Source: Candidatus Woesearchaeota archaeon (GTDB taxonomy: Archaea; Nanobdellota; Nanobdellia; Woesearchaeales; UBA11576). From it: 7,611 nucleotides of DNA. The stretch is taken from the NCBI GenBank assembly GCA_016219765.1, contig JACRKM010000091.1:1-7611 (forward strand). The letters are read 5' to 3'. The position numbers and the translations under genes are program-made. Below are positions 5,657 through 7,611 of this stretch, piece after piece; the stretch's first letter is position 1, and every line of letters begins with the position of its first letter. The notes beneath the pieces are model-generated. The model searched no databases and had not been told where the DNA came from. It saw nothing but the letters and a program-made list of their open reading frames with translations.

Positions 5657-5665
5657 CTTTATAAG
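5657..5665 (-). promoter_or_regulatory. TATA-like box for the lipoprotein gene; decides the start
   Basis: CTTATAAAG on the minus strand lies directly beside the in-frame ATG at 5656, too close to serve it, but about 26 nt before the GTG at 5635. This points to leaderless translation from the GTG. Confidence 0.6.
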
Positions 5666-5722
5666 TCTTTCGGCTCTTTTACTACCTTGAAGTTAATATG
5701 AGTGACCCCCTGAATTCTGAAC

Positions 5723-5845
5723 TCAAAAATCTTTCGGATTTTGTCCCGCTGCGCTCTCCTCCTTTAAGTCGTCGGAGACATAACAGGACACAGTCTCACA
5801 ATTCGGAAGCGTTAAATACTTCTTCTCATCAATAAATTTTTTCAT
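5723..5845 (-). CDS. Possible 40-aa peptide, weakly supported
   Basis: An ORF beginning MKKFIDEKKYLTLPN runs 40 codons with two cysteines (CETVSC) and an acidic C-terminal half. A TATA-like GCTTATACA (about 5862-5870) lies some 21 nt upstream, slightly short for a leaderless start. The start region contains a short repeat (TTATTGATGA twice), so the match to a real gene may be chance. Longer in-frame extensions upstream are hydrophobic, low-complexity and lack signals. I recognise no family. Confidence 0.25.
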   Translation of the reverse strand: MKKFIDEKKYLTLPNCETVSCYVSDDLKEESAAGQNPKDF

Positions 5846-5991
5846 CAATAACTTTTTGATGGTGTATAAGCTAGCATAATTTAGGAAAAATACACCGGAT
5901 GAAACAGGGAACCGGGTGTTAAATAAGAGAAAAAAAGAGAAAAACATTTTTTCTCTTGTTATGATAATCTAACGTAAGGAGGATGAAAACC
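5846..5991 (+). promoter_or_regulatory. Regulatory region of the subtilase gene: inverted repeat, TATA box, hairpin and SD
   Basis: In order: an imperfect inverted repeat ACACCGG / CCGGGTGT (5892-5898 with 5912-5919, one bulged G); a TATA-like TTAAATAA (5919-5926); a 10-bp A/T-rich stem with a 3-nt CAT loop (5935-5957); and a strong Shine-Dalgarno AAGGAGG (5976-5982). The Shine-Dalgarno directly touches the ATG at 5983 and is 9 nt from the ATG at 5992, so 5992 is the better start. The inverted repeat touching the TATA box could be an operator. Apart from a doubtful peptide, the 356-nt gap between the two flanking genes (5636-5991) holds nothing else I can support. Confidence 0.6.
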
Positions 5992-7122
5992 ATGAAAAAA
6001 ATAGCCTTTTCTATCTTTTTAATTTTGGTGGTGGCTGCATTGGCCCTTTCAGTTTTTGCAGCAGCACAAGACTCGCATGAGAAAAAAGGAAGGTACCTCG
6101 TGAAGTCAAATGATAAACTTCTCAAAACCGCTTTTGCTGTGCAGCATAATTTTGAGGGTGGTTTCACGAGTGAACTGACCGATAGTCAGGCGAAAGCGCT
6201 TGAACAATCTGGTGTAGAGGTCGAAGAAGTGGTACTCTACCACACCCTTGCAAAGCCATCTGCTGTCGTCACACGCACATGCACACCAAGCGTACAGAAA
6301 CCTTGGGGAGTTGTCAAAGTAAATGGCGGCTCTGGCGGTGCCGGAGTGAATGTCACAGTGCTTGACACAGGCGTTAACAAGAATCATCTTGACTTGAGCG
6401 TGAAATTGTGCAAGGATGCAACAAAAAGCGGGATCCAGAACGGCTGCACTGACAGGAATGGCCACGGCACGCACGTCTCAGGAACTATTGCTGCCAACGG
6501 AGGCGCTGATGGTAAAGGAATCTTCGGTGTTGCTCCACAAGCAAACCTGTGGATGGTGAAGGTCTGTGGATCAGGCGGCAGCTGCTGGTCTGACGACATC
6601 GCAACAGCAATCCGCTACGCTGCTGACCAGGGCACAAACATCATTAGCATGAGTCTCGGTTCAGATTCAGAAAGCACACTCATTCGTGACGCGATCGCAT
6701 ACGCTGTTGGCAAAGGCGTTCTTGTAGTTGCAGCAGCAGGCAATGATGGGCCTGCGGACGGCAGCATCGATTGGCCAGGCGCCAATGCAGCTGTCGTCGC
6801 TGTAGGAGCTATCGACAGCGCCGAAGCTGTTGCGAGCTGGTCTTCGCGCGGAGTCAATGATGGTGATTATGTGAAAGAAGCGCGAGAGGTAGAGTTCGGA
6901 GCACCAGGAGTCTCTGTCCTGTCAACGTGGAGTAATGGGTGCTATGCCACGCTTTCCGGCACGTCTATGGCAACGCCCCACGTGAGCGGACTTGCAGCCA
7001 AACTCTGGCAAGGAAGTGCAGCAGCGACACGAACATACCTGCAAGATCTTGCAAAACTGCACGACCTGCACACGCCAGGTGATGACACCGCGACAGGTTT
7101 CGGTCTGCCAGTCTCACCGTGA
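5992..7122 (+). CDS. Secreted subtilisin-like serine protease (peptidase S8, 376 aa)
   Basis: Degrades proteins outside the cell. A Sec signal peptide covers residues 1-25 (MKKIAFSIFLILVV... ending VFAAAQ). Residues about 34-90 look like an inhibitor-type propeptide (RYLVKSNDK; ELTDSQAKALEQSGVEVEEV). The catalytic domain shows Asp125 (VTVLDTGVN), His158 (GHGTHVSGT), the oxyanion-hole Asn251 (AAAGNDG) and Ser325 (GTSMATPH), so all four key residues are intact. Cysteines at 97, 140, 152, 192, 198 and 317 are even in number, which suits disulfide bonds in an exported protein. The protein stops soon after the catalytic domain: there is no PKD, sorting or anchoring domain, so it is probably released. 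The start at 5992 is chosen by Shine-Dalgarno spacing. It is divergent from the lipoprotein gene. Substrate unknown. Confidence 0.97.
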   Translation: MKKIAFSIFLILVVAALALSVFAAAQDSHEKKGRYLVKSNDKLLKTAFAVQHNFEGGFTSELTDSQAKALEQSGVEVEEVVLYHTLAKPSAVVTRTCTPSVQKPWGVVKVNGGSGGAGVNVTVLDTGVNKNHLDLSVKLCKDATKSGIQNGCTDRNGHGTHVSGTIAANGGADGKGIFGVAPQANLWMVKVCGSGGSCWSDDIATAIRYAADQGTNIISMSLGSDSESTLIRDAIAYAVGKGVLVVAAAGNDGPADGSIDWPGANAAVVAVGAIDSAEAVASWSSRGVNDGDYVKEAREVEFGAPGVSVLSTWSNGCYATLSGTSMATPHVSGLAAKLWQGSAAATRTYLQDLAKLHDLHTPGDDTATGFGLPVSP

Positions 7123-7135
7123 ATAGCGCACAGTA

Positions 7136-7175
7136 AGTTTGTTTTTTGAAATCTTTTTTCTTTTACTATTTTTGT
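7136..7175 (+). terminator. Oligo-T terminator after the subtilase
   Basis: Several T-runs follow the stop codon within 50 nt: TTTTTT at 7142-7147, TTTTTT at 7154-7159, TTTT at 7161-7164 and TTTTT near 7169-7173. No GC-rich hairpin is present. Repeated U-tracts without a stem are typical of archaeal intrinsic termination. Confidence 0.7.
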
Positions 7176-7177
7176 TG

Positions 7178-7217
7178 TTTAAAAAACAGTTAAAAACAGA
7201 AAACAGCGTTGGAGGTG
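7178..7217 (+). promoter_or_regulatory. TATA-like box and strong SD for a 19-codon ORF
   Basis: TTTAAAAAA (7178-7186) could be a TATA box, with a start site expected near 7208. GGAGGTG (7211-7217) is a strong Shine-Dalgarno placed 7 nt before the ATG at 7225. Three AAACAG-type motifs lie between (ending near 7189, 7199 and 7206). The signals are well spaced for a real start. Confidence 0.5.
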
Positions 7218-7224
7218 TTTTACA

Positions 7225-7284
7225 ATGAGTATATCTGGAATTGTAGGACGGCTGGCGTTAGTTCTTATTTTTGTTAACCGCTAA
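7225..7284 (+). CDS. 19-aa hydrophobic mini-ORF with good translation signals
   Basis: The peptide is MSISGIVGRLALVLIFVNR, a short hydrophobic stretch with an Arg in the middle and a basic end, long enough for a membrane-associated helix. The strong Shine-Dalgarno at 7211-7217 and the TATA-like box upstream argue that the start is used. The stop codon lies within the first unit of a 17-bp tandem duplication. It may be a genuine micropeptide, a leader peptide, or the remnant of a longer gene; no reading frame beyond the stop continues it. It converges on the GDT1 gene. Confidence 0.4.
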   Translation: MSISGIVGRLALVLIFVNR

Positions 7285-7310
7285 GAATACTGCACCGCTA
7301 AGAATACTGC
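7277..7310. repeat. Perfect 17-bp tandem duplication
   Basis: ACCGCTAAGAATACTGC occurs at 7277-7293 and again at 7294-7310 with no mismatch or spacer. The CTGCAC at 7290-7295 can pair with GTGCAG at 7312-7317, so a hairpin could form over the second unit. It lies between two convergent ORFs. Confidence 0.9.
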
Positions 7311-7329
7311 AGTGCAGATTTAAGATAAT

Positions 7330-7611
7330 TTAATATAATATAGTAAACAGCCCAAACAAGATAAATAGTATCGCCGTGATGATTTTTATTGTTTTTCTTG
7401 GAATTCGCCCGGCGATTTTACTTCCAACGAAAACATTGAATCCTATTGCTACTGCAAGTGCCAGAACGAATCCGATAAAGATCGGAACAGGAGCTAAATA
7501 TTTAGCGGCCAATAATCCGGAAGCTATCTGCGTTTTGTCGCCGAACTCGCTAACTAAAACAGTCAAAAATGAAGCTGTTAAAGGGGTTTTGCTGAGAATT
7601 TCTTTTTTGCC
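7330..7611 (-). CDS. GDT1/TMEM165 (UPF0016) family cation transporter, C-terminal part
   Basis: Members of this family are membrane proteins that move Ca2+/Mn2+ against H+. The visible 93 residues contain the signature E-x-G-D-K-T (SEFGDKTQIASGLLAA), a second long hydrophobic segment (VPIFIGFVLALAVAIGFNVFVGSKI) and a final one (IIKIITA-like, ending LFILFGLFTILY), so about three membrane helices. The frame stays open to the window edge (KKEILSKTPLTASFLTVL), so the start lies beyond 7611; an internal TTG at 7566 should not be taken as the start. The loop-like sequence before the motif suggests this may be the second of the two repeats usual in the family. The gene converges on the mini-ORF; no clear terminator hairpin is seen after its stop. 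Confidence 0.85.
   Translation of the reverse strand, partial: GKKEILSKTPLTASFLTVLVSEFGDKTQIASGLLAAKYLAPVPIFIGFVLALAVAIGFNVFVGSKIAGRIPRKTIKIITAILFILFGLFTILY

Noticed and set aside
5983..5991. ATG at 5983 as the subtilase start
   Set aside because: It directly touches the AAGGAGG sequence with no spacer; ATG 5992 has a 9-nt spacer and gives a normal signal peptide.
5919..6167. 82-codon minus-strand frame across the subtilase signal peptide and promoter
   Set aside because: It is antisense to the signal peptide and SD region; its hydrophobic end comes from the low-complexity A/T-rich leader.
6106..6857. Several minus-strand open frames within the subtilase gene
   Set aside because: They overlap an intact protease with all catalytic residues and show no promoter or family features.

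Overview
The window looks archaeal, probably from a DPANN-type genome (Woesearchaeota or Pacearchaeota style); this is an inference. Four genes have an A/T-rich TATA-like box about 25-28 nt upstream of the best start codon and no Shine-Dalgarno site, which is the leaderless promoter layout of archaea. guaB has the same kind of box with a leader of only about 10 nt. The secreted protease and one tiny ORF instead carry strong SD sites. The short subtilase, GDT1-type membrane protein and many small unknown proteins fit DPANN gene content, but no ribosomal or other taxonomic marker is present.

Layout, left to right. (1) 1-119: part of an inverted copy of a short repeat element. (2) 186-935: two co-directional genes of unknown function, a 92-aa membrane protein and a 148-aa protein. 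(3) 960-1191: a complete 232-bp element with terminal inverted repeats and an exact 11-bp target duplication. (4) 1226-1714 (-): a small protein with a Cys-His-Asp pattern. (5) 1878-2496 (+): a class I SAM methyltransferase broken by one extra G in a GGGG run. (6) 2531-3958 (-): an IMP dehydrogenase/GMP reductase family enzyme with two CBS domains and an atypical flap. (7) 4017-4247: a second complete copy of the element (231 bp, 11-bp duplication), inserted against the guaB promoter. (8) 4447-5031 (-): GTP cyclohydrolase II (RibA). (9) 5159-5635 (-): an AT-rich lipoprotein with FG-GAP/VCBS-like calcium loops. (10) 5992-7122 (+): a secreted subtilisin-like protease. (11) 7225-7284 (+): a 19-aa ORF with its own TATA and SD signals, followed by a perfect 17-bp tandem duplication. 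(12) 7330 to the right edge (-): the C-terminal part of a GDT1/TMEM165 (UPF0016) cation transporter.

GuaB and RibA both act on guanine nucleotides (IMP/XMP or GMP interconversion; GTP into riboflavin synthesis), but each has its own promoter and there is no sign that they form one operon. The lipoprotein, the subtilase and the GDT1 protein are cell-surface or membrane functions.

The least ordinary content is the element family. It has three copies in 4.2 kb, two of them bounded by 11-bp direct repeats. Its conserved hairpin arms are separated by linkers that differ in every copy, and it encodes no protein. It looks like a MITE-type non-autonomous element that may fold as a large hairpin in DNA or RNA.
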